Assembly: GCA_942491525.1 (NCBI GenBank)
Contig: CALOBW010000012.1
Span: 1 to 64,000, forward strand
Length of the DNA stretch: 64,000 nucleotides
Origin: CAYWBU01 sp942491525
GTDB lineage: Bacteria; Desulfobacterota; Desulfomonilia; UBA1062
Direction: 5' to 3'
The stretch's first letter is position 1. Every line of letters begins with the position of its first letter. Shown here piece after piece: positions 25,879 to 37,468 of this stretch. The notes beneath the pieces were generated by a model. That model was given only the letters and a program-made list of their open reading frames with translations. It had not been told where the DNA came from and made no database searches. A program made the translations under genes and the position numbers.

Positions 25879-26925
25879 ATGCAGGTCCGCCGTTACATAT
25901 TGAATCATGTCGGCCGCTCATTTCTGGCGGCCGTCGCTGTTCTCTACAGCGTCATGTTCATCGTGCAGTGGATCAAGCTCTCATCCGTGCTGAGCTCCAA
26001 GGATATCAATATCTTCTTTCTGGTGATGCTGCCCATGGCGGCCATCATCATCCCCATGTCGCTGCTCTTTGCCATCCTGATGGCCCTGGAGAAGCTCTGC
26101 GGCGATTCCGAGATCATCGCCTTGCAGGCCTGCGGTATCCGCAACCGGGTCTGGGCCCGCCCCATCATGGGCTTTGCCTTTGTATGCATGCTTGTTCATA
26201 TGTCCATCTCGACCTTTCTGGGGCCCATGGCGATGCGCAGCATTCAGCAGCAGCTCAGGAGCGACGCCCCCAGCAAGATCTTCTCCTACATCAAGGAGCG
26301 CGATTTTGACGACACCTTCAAGGATCTGATCGTCTATGTCAACTCGGTGGACCGTCAGCATGAGACCCTGCACGGGGTCTACATCGAGAGTGAGGCCGGC
26401 GAGCACACCGTGATCACGGCCAGCATCGGCAAGATCGGCGTCATCTCCTCCTCCATTATGATGTGGCTGCAGTCCGGCAGCCTCTATCAGGAGAGCGACG
26501 ACACGGTGCGCCACATTGCCTTTGACGAGTATATCTTCAGTCTGGAGATGGACACCGGCGAGCAGATGGACATCAGCTCCTATGATGTTCTGACCCAGCC
26601 CGAGATGAAGGAGATGGTCACCAAGGTGCCGTTCCCATCCTGGGTCAAGGAGTACTACGACCGCTACACCTTTCCGCTGATCAACATCATCGTGGCGCTG
26701 ATGGCGCTGACCTTCGGCATCCAGCATCCGCGCTCGCCGAAGTTTACCGGCTTCATCGTCGGCATCTCGACCATTATGGGCTACTATCTGACCTACATCA
26801 TGGCCGACCGGCTGGTGCGCGGCATGGTCATCAAACCGCTGATCGGCGCCTGGCTGCCCAATATGATCTTCGTGGTGCTGCTGCTGGCTACCTGGGGCTG
26901 GCGCTCCAGAAGGGGGGGCGCATGA
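25879..26925 (+). CDS. lptF: LPS export permease LptF (YjgP/YjgQ family)
   Basis: Inner-membrane permease of 348 aa that, with LptG and the LptB ATPase, extracts lipopolysaccharide for transport to the outer membrane. It has six predicted membrane segments, three at each end (LAAVAVLYSVMFIVQWI, MLPMAAIIIPMSLLFAILMAL, MGFAFVCMLVHMSIST; later INIIVALMALTFGIQ, GFIVGISTIMGYYLTYIMAD, MIFVVLLLATWGW), and a periplasmic beta-jellyroll domain between them. The coupling-helix region reads LEKLCGDSEIIALQACGIR, as in the family. F versus G assignment rests on gene order. It overlaps lptG by 4 bp (ATGA). Confidence 0.87.
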   Translation: MQVRRYILNHVGRSFLAAVAVLYSVMFIVQWIKLSSVLSSKDINIFFLVMLPMAAIIIPMSLLFAILMALEKLCGDSEIIALQACGIRNRVWARPIMGFAFVCMLVHMSISTFLGPMAMRSIQQQLRSDAPSKIFSYIKERDFDDTFKDLIVYVNSVDRQHETLHGVYIESEAGEHTVITASIGKIGVISSSIMMWLQSGSLYQESDDTVRHIAFDEYIFSLEMDTGEQMDISSYDVLTQPEMKEMVTKVPFPSWVKEYYDRYTFPLINIIVALMALTFGIQHPRSPKFTGFIVGISTIMGYYLTYIMADRLVRGMVIKPLIGAWLPNMIFVVLLLATWGWRSRRGGA

Positions 26926-27986
26926 GTGTGGCCTCCCGCTACATCCTTAAACGGGCGCTCGGCATCTGGCTCTTCGCCCTGCTGAGTCTGACGCTGCTAT
27001 TCCTGATCTCCATGCTCTTCGGCAACCTCTCGATGTTTGCCGAATATGAGGTCTCGCTGGGGCTGGCCCTCAGGTACATGGGGCTCTCGATTCCGCAGAT
27101 GATCTACTGGATCCTGCCGTTCTCGCTCTGCCTGGGCATCCTGGCGACCCAGGCGGCCTTTTCGCGCCACGTGGAAACCATCGCCATGCAGGCCTGCTCC
27201 ATCAGCAATTCGCGCATCTATCTGCCCTATATCCTGGTGGGCGCCCTGGCCACCGTCATCATGATCGCCTTCTCATGCTACATCTTCCCGGTCTCCCAGC
27301 GGGCCGCCGAGAAGCTGGAAAATATTGAGATCAAGAGCCAGGAGGTGCAGGGCGGTTTCAGCACCAGCGGCGGGCGCTTCCGCGTTGACAAGGATATCTA
27401 CAGCGTCGAGCATATGGACCTCAAGCGCGGCACCATCACCAAGCTTAAGGTCTACCATATTGAGCAGGGGCGCATCACGCATGTCTACAAGGCCGATGCG
27501 GCCAGCTGGGACGGCCAGGCCTGGCAGACCGAAAACCTGACCCGGACCTATCCGGTGGCCGGGCAGGGCGCACTCAGCTTCAGCCTCGACCGCAATCCCG
27601 GCGATCTGGTGATGGCCCAGCCGCGGCCGGATGTGCTCAACATTGTCGATCTGCGCCGCTATCTCAAGCGCCTCGAGCTTGACGGGATTCCGGCCGACGA
27701 TATCGCCACCAGCTACATGAGTCGTATCAGCTTCAGCATCTCGCCACTGATCATGACCCTGCTGGTGCTGCCCTTCGGCATGCGCATGCCGCGTTCCGGC
27801 GGCATTGCCCGCGGCATCAGCCTGGGGCTGGTGCTCGGGCTGGCCTACTGGTCGCTGCACTCGGCCCTGACGGCGCTGGGGGTCGGCGGCGCGCTGCCGC
27901 CCTGGCTGGCCGCCTGGGGGGCCAATGCCGTGGCCCTGATGATCAGCGGCGTCGTAATATATCGAATGAAGGGCATTTATGGCTGA
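26922..27986 (+). CDS. lptG: LPS export permease LptG (YjgP/YjgQ family)
   Basis: Second permease of the Lpt transporter, 354 aa, with the same layout as its neighbour. The cytoplasmic coupling segment is FSRHVETIAMQACSISNSRIYLP, and a periplasmic domain of about 140 residues lies between two sets of three membrane helices. The C-terminal helices include SPLIMTLLVLPFGMRMPRSG and GISLGLVLGLAYWSLHSALTALG, typical of LptG. It is translationally coupled to lptF. No terminator is visible between it and the ppdK promoter region. Confidence 0.87.
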   Translation: MSVASRYILKRALGIWLFALLSLTLLFLISMLFGNLSMFAEYEVSLGLALRYMGLSIPQMIYWILPFSLCLGILATQAAFSRHVETIAMQACSISNSRIYLPYILVGALATVIMIAFSCYIFPVSQRAAEKLENIEIKSQEVQGGFSTSGGRFRVDKDIYSVEHMDLKRGTITKLKVYHIEQGRITHVYKADAASWDGQAWQTENLTRTYPVAGQGALSFSLDRNPGDLVMAQPRPDVLNIVDLRRYLKRLELDGIPADDIATSYMSRISFSISPLIMTLLVLPFGMRMPRSGGIARGISLGLVLGLAYWSLHSALTALGVGGALPPWLAAWGANAVALMISGVVIYRMKGIYG

Positions 27987-28040
27987 TATTGGCCGGACCA
28001 GAGCGCGCTGAGGCCCATTAAATTTGAATTTAAGCCATTT

Positions 28041-28070
28041 TTTACTTGAATTACGCTCAATGTTTAATAT
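28041..28070 (+). promoter_or_regulatory. Candidate ppdK promoter
   Basis: TTTACT (28041-28046), an 18-bp spacer and TAATAT (28065-28070); predicted +1 near 28077 and a leader of about 66 nt ending in the GAGGAG ribosome site. Both boxes match the consensus at four of six positions. Confidence 0.4.
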
Positions 28071-28142
28071 ATCCATATCAGACATATGTTAGTACCGTAA
28101 GTTGTTGATTTTCTTAAACACAAAACAAATGAGGAGATTACT

Positions 28143-30802
<2,660 letters not shown>

Positions 30803-30803
<1 letters not shown>

Positions 30804-31399
30804 TGCTGATAACCTTTGAGGGCGGTGAGGGGGTTGGAAAATCCACTCAGGCCCGGTTATTTTGCAACTATTTGCAAGAACAAGATCTGCCCTGGCTCCT
30901 GATAAGGGAGCCGGGCGGATCTTCTATTTCCGAACACATCCGCAAAATTTTTCTCGCCCACGAGATGGACACCCATACTGAACTGCTGCTGCTGCTGGCC
31001 TCCCGTCACGAGAACATCAAGACCATGATCAAACCGGCTCTCGAAGAGGGCAAGATTGTGGTCGTCGACCGCTTCATCGATTCAACGCTGGTCTATCAGG
31101 GGTTTGTGGGCAAGCTGGGTATGGCCAAGGTCAGGGAGGTCATGCGGGCCACCGAGACCTGGCTGGAGCCGGATCTGACCTTCCTGCTGGATATCGATTC
31201 AGACATAGCCGTCGGCCGGGTGCCCGATGCCGACCGCAACCGCTTTGATGAGCGCGACGCGGGCTATCATCGCCAGATCAGGGAGGCCTTCCTCTCAATC
31301 GCGCGCGATGGCCGTTTCAGGCGTATCGATGTCAGTCTGGACAAGCAGACTGTAACCCGGCTCATTATTGAGCATTTTCTGGCCGTTCGCTGTAAATAA
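30803..31399 (+). CDS. tmk: Thymidylate kinase
   Basis: dTMP kinase of 198 aa for dTTP synthesis. The P-loop is GGEGVGKS at residues 7-14. The DR(Y/F) motif is VVDRFIDSTLVYQG, and the LID-region equivalent around PDADRNRFDERDAGYH has the Arg-rich pattern. It begins with GTG inside the ppdK stop (TAGTG), so its translation is probably coupled to the highly expressed dikinase gene. An ATP-grasp enzyme coupled to a nucleotide kinase is not a pairing I know. Confidence 0.92.
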
Positions 31400-31500
31400 T
31401 CGTCACCAGCCTTGCGTCAAAATCATGAAGATGCTATTGGGCAATCAATTAGATAAAGCATTCTGAATAGAGTGTTTAAATTTTTAACTGGAGGAGATTC

Positions 31501-31950
31501 ATGTCGGAAGGCTTGGATGTAATTATTATTGATGACGAGCCTCAGCTCTGTGAGATTGTGGCTTCCATTATTCGCAAATTCTACACCTGGGGAGATGTGC
31601 TGGCTTTCACTGAAGTTGAGGAGGCCATCGACTACTGCCAGAAAGAGGAGGACGGTCTGGCCATCTTCGTGCTGGATGTCTTTGTGGGCAAGGAGAACGG
31701 TTTCGCCTTCCTGGATGCCATCGAGGCCAACTATCCCGGCTGTCGTGAAGATACCATCATGATCACCGGCAACGCCAACGACGACATTGTTGACATGTGC
31801 GTGGCTTCCGGCGTCAACCACCTGCTGGAGAAACCGGTCAAACCCTACGCGCTGCAGCTGGCCATCCGGGCCATCGTCAACAAGTATCTCAACTTTGCCA
31901 AGCGGCTGCTTGAAGATGCCGACTTCGCCGAGAACGTAGCCAACCGCTAA
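31501..31950 (+). CDS. Stand-alone response-regulator receiver protein
   Basis: CheY-like protein of 149 aa. It has the acidic pair D11/D12, the phosphoacceptor D59 in FVLDVFVGKENGF, T89 in IMITGNAND and K111 in LEKPVKP, so all key residues are present. A C-terminal helix of about 30 residues (YLNFAKRLLEDADFAENV) is the only addition; no output domain follows. The ribosome site is GGAGGAG. No cognate kinase is adjacent, though a haem-binding sensor without a kinase domain lies 1.4 kb away. It is a monocistronic unit with a strong terminator. Confidence 0.9.
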   Translation: MSEGLDVIIIDDEPQLCEIVASIIRKFYTWGDVLAFTEVEEAIDYCQKEEDGLAIFVLDVFVGKENGFAFLDAIEANYPGCREDTIMITGNANDDIVDMCVASGVNHLLEKPVKPYALQLAIRAIVNKYLNFAKRLLEDADFAENVANR

Positions 31951-31958
31951 AGATTTTC

Positions 31959-31983
31959 AGCCGGGCTCAAGCCCGGCTTTTTT
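31959..31983 (+). terminator. Rho-independent terminator after the receiver gene
   Basis: AGCCGGGC and GCCCGGCT form a perfect 8-bp stem with a TCAA loop (31959-31978), followed by six T (31978-31983). Confidence 0.9.
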
Positions 31984-32010
31984 GTGTACGCTGTTATCAA
32001 GGAGGTAGGA

Positions 32011-33378
32011 ATGAACATTCTGGTTCTGAACGGCAGCCCCAAGGGCGACATGTCGGTCACCATGCAGTTCGTGCGCTACGCCGCGCATCTGGCCACCGAG
32101 CACAACTTCAAGATACTCAACATTTCCCAGAAGATTGCCAAGATCGAGAGTTCAACCTTCGATGATGTGATTGCCGCAGTGGAGGCCGCCGACGCCATCT
32201 GGTGGGCCACGCCGCTCTACGTCTGCCTGGTGCCGGCCCAGTACAAGCGCTTCATCGAGCTGATCCATGAGCGGGGGGCGCAGGCCGCCTTCAAAGAGAA
32301 GCCCTGCGCCACCATCACCACCTCGATCCACTTCTTCGACAACGTTGCCCAGAACTATCTGCACGCCGTCTGCGACGATCTCAATATGCGCCATGTGGCA
32401 CGTTACAGCCCCGACATGTATGATCTGCTGCAGGAGCAGGGGCAGGCTGAGCTGACCAGGTTCACCCGACTCTTCTTCGAGCGCATCAATATCCGCAATC
32501 CGCAGGTTTACGCCCCGCTCACACCGCCGGCGCTGAACTATGAACCCGCCACTGCGCCAGTGCCGGTCAATGCCGGTGCCAGGCGCATCGCAATCATCAC
32601 CGATCAACAGGAGGGGGATGCCAACCTTAAGGCCATGACTGATCGATTGCAGCAACAGCTGGGCTGCGAGATCCACAATATCCGCGACATCGACATCAAG
32701 GGCGGCTGCATCGGCTGCATCAAGTGCGGCTTCGACTATATCTGCTCCTATGAGGGCAAGGACGGCTTCATAGAGTTTTATAACGATGTGATCAAGGGCT
32801 CCGACATCCTGATCTTCGCCGGCACGATCCATGACCGCTTCCTGAGTGCGCGCTGGAAGATGTTCTTTGACCGCTCCTTCTTCAACACCCACACCCCGAC
32901 CTTGATCGGCAAGCAGCTGGCCTTCCTGATCAGCGGCCCTTTGCAGCAGATCCCCAACCTGCGCGACGCCCTCTCGGCCTACGGCGAGTGGCAGCGGGCC
33001 AATCCGGCCGGCATCGTCAGCGATGAGTGCGCAAATTCGGCAGCGCTGGACGCCCAGCTTGACGGCCTTGGCCAAAGTCTAATCATGTACGCCGATGAAG
33101 GCTATGTGGCGCCGCCGACCTTCCTGGGAGTCGGGGGGCAGAAGATCTTCCGCGACGACATCTATGGCCGCCTGCGCTTCGTCTTCCAGGCCGACCATAA
33201 ATTTTATGAGGAGCACGGCTACTACGACTTCCCCCAGGATGATCTCAAGGCTCAGAAACTAAACGACATGATGATGGAAATGACCAGGGACCCGGCCGCG
33301 CGCGAGCAGGTGCGCAAGATGATCAAGTCGGAGATGGTCAGGCCCTATCAGAAGGTTTTTCTGAAGTTTGAGAAGTAG
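32011..33378 (+). CDS. Tandem flavodoxin-like/NADPH-dependent FMN reductase protein
   Basis: Cytoplasmic protein of 455 aa holding two flavodoxin-fold reductase units in one chain. The first (about residues 1-190) starts NILVLNGSPKGDMSVTMQF, the FMN-phosphate loop, with WWATPLYVCLVPAQYKRFIE. The second (about 195-400) starts RRIAIITDQQEGDANLKAM and carries a cysteine cluster CIGCIKC at 233-239 plus C245, found in one FMN-reductase subfamily, and IFAGTIHDRFLSARWKMFFDR. The second unit lacks a clear GSPxxxS loop. A helical tail of about 50 residues closes the protein. AAGGAGG precedes the ATG at 32011, so this start is used instead of an in-frame one at 31984, inside the previous terminator tail. 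Confidence 0.8.
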   Translation: MNILVLNGSPKGDMSVTMQFVRYAAHLATEHNFKILNISQKIAKIESSTFDDVIAAVEAADAIWWATPLYVCLVPAQYKRFIELIHERGAQAAFKEKPCATITTSIHFFDNVAQNYLHAVCDDLNMRHVARYSPDMYDLLQEQGQAELTRFTRLFFERINIRNPQVYAPLTPPALNYEPATAPVPVNAGARRIAIITDQQEGDANLKAMTDRLQQQLGCEIHNIRDIDIKGGCIGCIKCGFDYICSYEGKDGFIEFYNDVIKGSDILIFAGTIHDRFLSARWKMFFDRSFFNTHTPTLIGKQLAFLISGPLQQIPNLRDALSAYGEWQRANPAGIVSDECANSAALDAQLDGLGQSLIMYADEGYVAPPTFLGVGGQKIFRDDIYGRLRFVFQADHKFYEEHGYYDFPQDDLKAQKLNDMMMEMTRDPAAREQVRKMIKSEMVRPYQKVFLKFEK

Positions 33379-33381
33379 GTC

Positions 33382-34560
33382 TCACTCATCATCCTTCTTT
33401 CTGTACCACTCCTGATCGCCGTAGAGCGTATCTGCGCACTCAGAGCAGAGCCCGTGGGAGAAGAGGGCCTCGCTGTGGCCCTCAATGTAGGCTTCCAGCT
33501 GGTTCCAGTAACCCTTGTCATCGCGGATCTTTTTGCATTTGGAGCAGATCGGCAGCAGGCCCGAGAGCTTTCTGATGTTCTCCAGTGACTCCTGCAGCTG
33601 ATCATTGGCCAGCGAGAGTTCATGGGTGCGCTCCTGCACCATATCCTCCAGCCGGTCCTTGTGCTGCTTCAGGCTGCGGGACATGCTGTTGAGGGCTTCG
33701 GCCAGCTCGGTCAGCTCCTGGGCCGCATTGAGCTCGATCTCCTCGCCCAGGGTTGACGGATCATGGGCGATCAGCATGGCCCGGCACTTGATCTTCTTGA
33801 GCGGCTCCACCAGCACCCGGTTGATGGCGCCGTAGTGCAGGATGTAGCTGATGATGAGCACCGCAATCAGGATCAGCGACAGCTTGGCTGAAACAAGGTT
33901 GGTCCTTTTGTAGGCGTCCGAGAGGGGGATGCGGATCGATATGGCCGAGACGGTCTCGCCCAGGCGGCGGTTGAAGCTGCGCTCGGAGCCGTACCTGCTG
34001 AGCATCTCCAGGGGCGCCTGCTCGGGCGTGCTGTGGCAGCGCAGGCAGCTGGCCTCCATGGTTTCGCCGCGCTGCAGCACAAAGAAGGTTGTCTCATCCT
34101 CAACCTTGCGGATGCCGCTGATCTTATTGAGGCCGGGTTCGGCGTTCAGCCGCTCAATAAACTGCCGCTCAAACTCATCGGCCTCGTTCTGCGGGCTGCG
34201 GGCATTGATGGCGCACTCCTTGTAGTAGTAGTTGATGTCGCTCAGCTGCTGGAAATAGCGGTCAATCTCCCTGACCGCATAGGTTGATGACATCCAGGTT
34301 GGCTCAAAGTAGCTGTCGGGCTTTATCTGGTCGGTAATCTCAAACAGGTTGGGTTTGAGCTGATGGGAGAAGTAGGTGTGGGTGGCCAGGTTGCGGTTCA
34401 GGATTATCAGTGAGCGCTCCTCGGCCTCATTCAGGGCCTGCCGGTGCATCATGCTGTTGGCAAAGACAATGATGATGAGGCCCGTTATGCAGAGTATCAG
34501 GGCTGAGATAAATATCAGCTGCCGGTTGATGTTCTTCTGACCCAAAGCAGATCTCCTCAT
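33382..34560 (-). CDS. Membrane c-type-haem sensor (DUF3365) with HAMP, coiled coil and 4-Cys end
   Basis: Inner-membrane sensor of 392 aa. After TM1 (residues about 14-36) comes a periplasmic DUF3365/Tll0287-like domain with one c-type haem motif CLRCH at 172-176. TM2 (KLSLILIAVLIISYILHYG) leads into a HAMP-like segment (VLVEPLKKIKCRAM), a long coiled coil (HKDRLEDMVQERTHELSLANDQLQ) and a C-terminal cysteine domain. That domain has C339-SK-C342 and C372-SE-C375, a probable metal site. There is no kinase, cyclase or methyl-accepting domain, so its output is unknown. The ATG at 34560 is chosen; a TTG eleven codons upstream is possible. It ends 3 bp from the convergent flavoprotein gene. Confidence 0.78.
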   Translation of the reverse strand: MRRSALGQKNINRQLIFISALILCITGLIIIVFANSMMHRQALNEAEERSLIILNRNLATHTYFSHQLKPNLFEITDQIKPDSYFEPTWMSSTYAVREIDRYFQQLSDINYYYKECAINARSPQNEADEFERQFIERLNAEPGLNKISGIRKVEDETTFFVLQRGETMEASCLRCHSTPEQAPLEMLSRYGSERSFNRRLGETVSAISIRIPLSDAYKRTNLVSAKLSLILIAVLIISYILHYGAINRVLVEPLKKIKCRAMLIAHDPSTLGEEIELNAAQELTELAEALNSMSRSLKQHKDRLEDMVQERTHELSLANDQLQESLENIRKLSGLLPICSKCKKIRDDKGYWNQLEAYIEGHSEALFSHGLCSECADTLYGDQEWYRKKDDE

Positions 34561-34623
34561 CAGAGAGGTTAAGGGTCCGCCGAAGCTTTGCAATAGGAGA
34601 TGATCGTCGGGACCAGTTAAATG

Positions 34624-36180
34624 TCAGCCCCGACCGTCATGGAGCCCCTCGAAGAAGCGGCGGGCATTGATCCCGAGAGTCCGGGTTCGGTAGCCGCCCT
34701 CCTGCACGACGAGTGTCGGCAGACTGATCCGGCCGATGAGTTTGCCGTTCTCATAAAAATCGCGCGCCACAAGCTGCCAGCTGCCGGTGGGATCAAGTTT
34801 GGCGGTGTCGAGGCCGAGGGCAACAACCAGATAGTCCGCCTTGAAGACGCTGATCCGCCTGAGGGCCTGGTTGAGCGCCTTGCGGTAGCGTTCGACCGGA
34901 CAGACGGCAGGCAGCGGCAGGTTGATGTTGAATCCGGCCCCGGCGCCTCTGCCGGTCTCGTTGGCATAGCCCGTAAAGTAGGGGTAGGTGTCGGAGGGGT
35001 CGCCGTGAATTGAGATGGTCAGCACATCCGGGCGCTCGTAAAAGATGTCCTGGGTTCCGTTGCCGTGATGGAAGTCGATGTCCAGCACGGCGACGCGGCC
35101 GTAGTCCGAAAGGTACTCGGCCGCGGCCGCGGTGGAGTTGAAATAGCAGAAGCCGCCGAACTTGGTCCATTCGGCATGATGCCCCGGCGGCCGCACGAGC
35201 GCATAGCTGAGGTCGTAATCTTCGAGCAGCAGCTCCGCCGCCGTTACCGCGCAGTCGACGGCCCCGGCTGCGGCCAGATAGGCGTTGCGGTTGAGCGGGG
35301 TCATGGTATCCGTGCAGAAGCAGCCCAGCTGCACCTCGACATCGCGCGATTTGCGGAAGCGGTTGCGGCCGGGAAAGACGGAGGGATAGATGGATTTATC
35401 CACCGGCAGCTGCTTGCAGACATTGCGCAGGAAGGAGAGATACTCCGGATCGTGGATGCGGCGCAGCAGGGCGATTGGGGTCTTGCGGGCTTCGACCCGC
35501 TCAAACAGACCGGTCCGGACGATCTCCTTGAGGATCTGCGGCAGCCGGATGGGAGCTTCAAGGTAGCCCTTGTCCGTGACGTGATGGATGCTGTGCTGAT
35601 CGTTGACCACCAGGCCGATGGAGGTTTTTTCATAGCGCTGCAGGGGAACCGGCTTCGACTTGTAGCGGGGCCCGCGCAGGATGACCGGATCGTCACTGAA
35701 GGAGTCCACCACTTTGCTGATCTGTTCCGGGGAGAAGAGAGTCTGGTACTTGCGCTCCAACACCGCGCGGGCCACACTCCTGGCCAGGGCGAGCGGCAGC
35801 GGGGCCGCAGTGTCGAGGGCATCGTACATGAGGAAGTAGAGGTCGAGGTCGCCGGCGTGCACCGGCATGTCGTAGAGGTTGTTCCAGATGGGGTAGGCAG
35901 AGTAGCGCTCATAGAAACGCAGCCGCAGCTGGTTGGCTTTCAGGGTCTCCGGATCAGTGACCCGCTCATCATCGATGCTGCACTCGAAAAAAAGCCCCTT
36001 AACCTTCAGTTTGGCCGACTCTTCGCGAACCCGCTCGTAGAGCAGACCGCCGATTCCCCCGCCTTTTTTCAGGGGGGCCACCGAGAGCAGCTCGAGAAAG
36101 GTTACATTGATGTCGGCCATATGCAGCATAACGGCAAATCCCCTGACGTTGCCGTTGGTGTCGTCGGCGACGAAGAGCAC
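34624..36180 (-). pseudogene. GNAT-histone-deacetylase-family fusion, 5' end apparently lost
   Basis: The readable frame encodes 518 aa. An N-terminal GNAT acetyltransferase-like part (LLSVAPLKKGGGIGGLLYERV) is followed from about residue 190 by a deacetylase/acetylpolyamine-amidohydrolase domain with RPPGHHAEW, LDIDFHHGNGTQDIFY and SIHGDPSDTYPYF, so the zinc ligands look intact. The first usual start is a GTG at 36180, but it falls inside the GNAT domain. In-frame coding of GNAT type continues upstream to about 36294 (AIKQVQSIIQQQFP) with no ATG, GTG or TTG, then meets a TGA within the yibE-like gene. As I remember related fusions, about 15-20 further N-terminal residues are expected. The deacetylase half could still be made from an internal start. 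Confidence 0.65.
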
Positions 36181-36238
36181 GGAGCGGTATTTATGTTTGA
36201 CCGGGTCATGCAGCTGCAGCGGAACCTTCTCCAGATCC

Positions 36239-37393
36239 TCACGCCGGATGGTGGGAAACTGCTGCTGGATGATCGACTGGACCTGCTTGATGGCCGATCA
36301 GGGCGGTCAGGGGCGCCACAGTCACCAGGCCAAAGCTGCCCACCAGCGTGTGCAGCATCTCGGCTGCGATATAGGTCAGGTTGAACATGTTGGCGGCCGG
36401 TACCTGCTGGGCAATGAAGACCATCATAATGCTGCTGTAGCCGCCGGAGTAGGCCAGCAGCAGGGTGGTGGTCATGGTGCCCACAACCGGGCGGCCGACC
36501 CGCAGGCCCGACTTTAATATTTCCAGATGGCTGATGCCGGGATGTTTGCGGGCGATCTCGGCCTGGGCTGCAGCAATGTCCATGGCGATATCCATGACTG
36601 CGCCGGAAGAGGCCAGGAAGATGCCTGAGATGAAGATGCGACCCAGGCTCAGGTGGGGATAGCCGGCATAGAGCAGGGTTTCCGAGAAAGGTTTGACTGC
36701 CCCGTGGATGTGAAAGAGCTTGCCGAAAAGCAGGGCCAGGCTGCAGGTCAGGATGATACCGGCCATGGAGCCCATAAAGGCCACCAGCCCCTTGCGTGAG
36801 ATGCCGCCCACCAGAAAGATGATAACCGAGGTCAGCAGCGCCACCACAAAAAGTGAAAGTATGATCGGATCATAACCCTTGAGAAAGCCGGGCAGCAGAA
36901 TCTTCCAGATCATCAGCCCGCTGAAGACAAAGCTCAGGATGGCCTTCAGACCGGTAAATCCGGCATAGATGATCAAGAAAACCAGAAAAATTGTCAGCAG
37001 GGCCAGCTCAACATTGAGGCGGTAGTGGTCAACCACGTTTGTGAAGTTGATCTTGTCATCTTCGGTCTCCAGCACCACAAAGGCGGTGTCGCCGGGTACA
37101 AAAAACTTGTCCAGCTCCAGCTTGCCGATCAAGGCATTGTTGGCCGTCACTATCTGCCCTTTGAAGGGGGTGTTTAGGATCTTCAGCTCCAGCTCCTGGT
37201 CGCCGACTTTGACGATGCCCAGCTGGGTAACATCAGAGTCATCCACGGACACAACTCTGGCCTTGGCGCGGTGTTCGCCGGGAGCGTTGTCAACTTCAAA
37301 ACCGGTGGGCAGGTGGTAGAGTGCCGTCGTGAGGATGCTCACGAATATGAAGAATATGATGTCTTTGCGCTTTTGCTGAAAAAATTTTGTCAT
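36239..37393 (-). CDS. YibE/F-family membrane protein with an aberrant C-terminus
   Basis: Polytopic membrane protein of 384 aa. An N-terminal membrane helix (DIIFFIFVSILTTALYHLP) and an extracytoplasmic beta-rich domain (RAKARVVSVDDSDVTQLGI) precede about seven helices typical of YibE/F, including the conserved FISGIFLASSGAVMDIAMDIA and TMTTTLLLAYSGGYSSIMMVF. The function of the family is unknown. The expected C-terminal helix ends normally through VTVAPLTALI; the last 18 or so residues (HQAGPVDHPAAVSHHPA) are an out-of-frame reading of the neighbouring acetyltransferase gene, so the real end is lost. ATG 37393 is chosen (GAGG upstream) over one 16 codons earlier. Confidence 0.78.
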   Translation of the reverse strand: MTKFFQQKRKDIIFFIFVSILTTALYHLPTGFEVDNAPGEHRAKARVVSVDDSDVTQLGIVKVGDQELELKILNTPFKGQIVTANNALIGKLELDKFFVPGDTAFVVLETEDDKINFTNVVDHYRLNVELALLTIFLVFLIIYAGFTGLKAILSFVFSGLMIWKILLPGFLKGYDPIILSLFVVALLTSVIIFLVGGISRKGLVAFMGSMAGIILTCSLALLFGKLFHIHGAVKPFSETLLYAGYPHLSLGRIFISGIFLASSGAVMDIAMDIAAAQAEIARKHPGISHLEILKSGLRVGRPVVGTMTTTLLLAYSGGYSSIMMVFIAQQVPAANMFNLTYIAAEMLHTLVGSFGLVTVAPLTALIGHQAGPVDHPAAVSHHPA

Positions 37394-37468
37394 ATTAACC
37401 TCTAAAAATCGGAGGAAAACACCGTAGGTGCCTCCCTCCATGCTACAAACTCCAAAGAAAGAGTCTGT

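Noticed and set aside
35065..36384. 439-codon plus-strand open frame opposite the deacetylase gene
   Set aside because: Its composition is typical of an antisense shadow, while the minus strand carries clear deacetylase motifs.
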